64,000 nucleotides of DNA from Bifidobacterium sp. ESL0775 (GTDB taxonomy: Bacteria; Actinomycetota; Actinomycetes; Actinomycetales; Bifidobacteriaceae). The notes under the pieces are model-generated. The model was not told the DNA's origin and made no database searches. It saw only the letters and a program-made list of their open reading frames with translations. Positions 62,758-64,000 of this stretch are shown piece by piece. The position numbers and the translations under genes are program-made. The stretch is from assembly GCF_029395475.1 (NCBI RefSeq), contig NZ_CP113917.1, positions 248,001 to 312,000 of the forward strand, given 5' to 3'. Position 1 is the first letter of the stretch, and every line of letters begins with the position of its first letter.

Positions 62758-62831
62758 CTGCCAGCTATTATTCTGCGGTGTTTTAGCGGTTATATGGTTT
62801 CCCACCAGCCGTATTTCATTACGAGATAAAC

Positions 62832-62870
62832 AAACCCTGCCATTGAGTTAAAGGATGGCAGGGTTTTGTG
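62832..62870 (+). terminator. metG terminator
   Basis: AAACCCTGCCAT (62832-62843) pairs with its complement at 62855-62866, ending in TTTTGTG. Confidence 0.85.
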
Positions 62871-63062
62871 TCATGATAGGACGCTGCGGTGATGATTCGG
62901 CAACCTCATTGACTTTGTTGGCACTCTGAAAGGCCGGTTTTGAGCCTGTGATCCCTCCGTAATAGAGAATATCAACGTATCGTTACAAAATCATTACAAT
63001 TTTCACAGAGTTCTTTGAGTTATGCGTATCGTTTCTCTAAGGAAGGCGTAGTTATATTAAAG

Positions 63063-63113
63063 ATGTCAGCAGTTGAACAGCTGGCGAGATTCTTCTTTGA
63101 ATCCCATAATTGA
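63063..63113 (+). CDS. Possible 16-aa leader peptide before the binding-protein gene
   Basis: MSAVEQLARFFFESHN, with a Phe triplet, is followed 20 bp later by a strong terminator. AAGGAAGG lies 16 nt upstream, too far; TATATT at 63053-63058 is so close that a leaderless start is possible. Fits an attenuation leader for the downstream lipoprotein gene. Weakly supported. Confidence 0.35.
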   Translation: MSAVEQLARFFFESHN

Positions 63114-63133
63114 ACCTTCTTCTCTCTTCTCTC

Positions 63134-63172
63134 GCCCGGCGGCTTTCTCTCCGCCGGGCATCTCTTTTTCTA
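63134..63172 (+). terminator. Strong terminator in the leader of the binding-protein gene
   Basis: GCCCGGCGG (63134-63142) pairs with CCGCCGGGC (63151-63159), followed by ATCTCTTTTTCT. It ends a short transcript begun in 62900-63060 or acts as an attenuator. Apart from this and the short ORF, 62871-63389 shows no gene. Confidence 0.85.
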
Positions 63173-63389
63173 ATCGGAATGTCTTGCTAGTAGATAGGCA
63201 TCGCACAGGAATTTATCAGGTTATTGTGTAAACTTGGATGAAGGAGACACAAATTGTGTTTGGGCTGTTGCCAGGACTGTGATCATGGTTGTCATGGCTC
63301 GTGAACAGAACGCGTCAGACAAATCAGCGATAATAGACGACCAATCAATGACAAGTACGGTAAGTACGAGGCAAGGGGAAGATATTTCA

Positions 63390-64000
63390 TGGTGTTATCA
63401 GCTATGCGGCAGAAGCGGAAGACGCTTGGTTTGGTTGTGGCGCTTGTGGCGGTGGGCATGGTGCTTGCAGGTTGTAGCGCGCAAAGTTCCGTCCAGGTCA
63501 GTGGCCCCACAAAAGTGGCCAGCAAGGCGCTCGATGTTAAGGCCTTCGACCAGCTGGTTGCCTCTGGTCCGAAGGCTTCCGAAAAAGATGTTAAGGCCAA
63601 CAAATGGGCGTCCACGATCAAGCAGCAGGGCGTATTGCATTATGGTGGTGTCACCGATTCAGCCGTTTTTGGCATGCAAGGCAAGACCGACGGTAAGGTC
63701 CGTGGTTTCGATGCAGGACTTGCGCAGCTTCTGGCCTGCTACATCGTAGGCAGCCCAAAGGCTGAGGTGACGCCGGTACGCCCAGGTTCGCGCGAGGCGA
63801 TGCTGGGCAACGGCGCGGTCAATGCCGTGGTTGCCACCTATTCCATCGACGCCACACGTTCCAAGCGGGTTGATTTCTCCGAACCATATCTCACAGTGAG
63901 GCAGGGCATTCTCGTGAAATCTGACACGAAGGGTGTGGACGCAGTCTCTGACTTGGCTGGCAAGAAAGTCGGCGTGCGTGCGGATACGACCAACAGCGAA
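63390..64000 (+). CDS. Polar amino-acid ABC transporter substrate-binding lipoprotein (3' end outside window)
   Basis: At least 203 residues. A basic start, hydrophobic helix and lipobox LAGC (Cys29) mark a lipoprotein anchored outside the membrane. The mature part matches the SBP_bac_3 family (glutamate/glutamine type): GKVRGFDAGLAQLL, ATYSIDATRSKRVDFSEPYL and KKVGVRADTTNS. It captures an amino acid for an ABC importer whose genes should follow to the right. ATG at 63390 follows AAGGGGA by 10 nt; an in-frame ATG at 63405 is an alternative. Confidence 0.87.

Noticed and set aside
60829..62805. Long open frame antisense to metG (658 codons)
   Set aside because: High-GC mirror frame of a clearly conserved gene; the translation is Val/Leu/Asp/Arg-rich with no domain. 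Same reasoning for the long antisense frames at 27364-29220, 43962-45542, 50440-51972, 53732-55552 and 56276-57715.

Overview
The window looks like chromosomal DNA of a Bifidobacteriaceae member (Bifidobacterium or a close relative). Most coding DNA is GC-rich, start codons usually follow AAGGAG-type ribosome binding sites, and the genes fit that group: an actinobacterial LOG protein, purA, ilvC, metG, tgt, an HtrA protease with a huge low-complexity N-terminus, sortase-anchored BspA-like proteins and a MarR-ABC-ABC exporter locus. The species cannot be fixed from the sequence alone.

Layout. 1-12.2 kb: end of a zinc-ribbon/PASTA-like membrane protein, an S9 dipeptidyl peptidase, an AT-rich three-gene cassette of unknown function (4.28-5.90 kb), an alpha/beta hydrolase, a MalY/PatB-type C-S lyase, a yefM-yoeB toxin-antitoxin pair with a recognisable TGTACA operator, and two tandem ketopantoate-reductase-like paralogues. 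12.5-23.8 kb: a LOG-family gene, then a 10.5-kb integrative element inserted in the 3' end of a tRNA-Leu(CAG) gene. It is bounded by 22-bp direct repeats and carries a tyrosine integrase, excisionase-like and XRE regulators, a rolling-circle Rep of the HUH type overlapping a separate superfamily-3-like helicase, a MobV-like relaxase, RNase HI, a serine resolvase with a res-like site, and several surface or membrane proteins. It reads as an integrated mobilizable plasmid.

24-35.7 kb: nitroreductase, tRNA-guanine transglycosylase, HtrA protease, a 50-aa membrane microprotein, a P1B-type metal ATPase, purA and a ClC channel. 35.9-42.9 kb: two tandem BspA-like (DUF285) surface proteins with LPXTG-type anchors. 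43.5-52 kb: a leader peptide and MHS-family transporter, ilvC, an AAA/DUF4143 ATPase, and two divergent amino-acid permeases. 52.4-64 kb: a small DNA-binding-like protein, MarR regulator plus heterodimeric ABC exporter, a second MHS transporter with its own leader ORF, an AbiEi-like protein, metG and the start of a polar amino-acid-binding lipoprotein.

The most unusual feature beyond the genes is a set of intergenic arrays of dyads with exact periods: 61 bp at 53.4 kb, 61 then 62 bp at 55.6 kb, 51 bp at 34.0 kb and 40 bp at 48.3 kb, plus single long hairpins at 11.0, 23.9, 45.4 and 57.8 kb. Stem sequences are mostly locus-specific while the architecture is shared. Together with the split Rep/helicase mobilizable element, these are the best candidates here for something undescribed.
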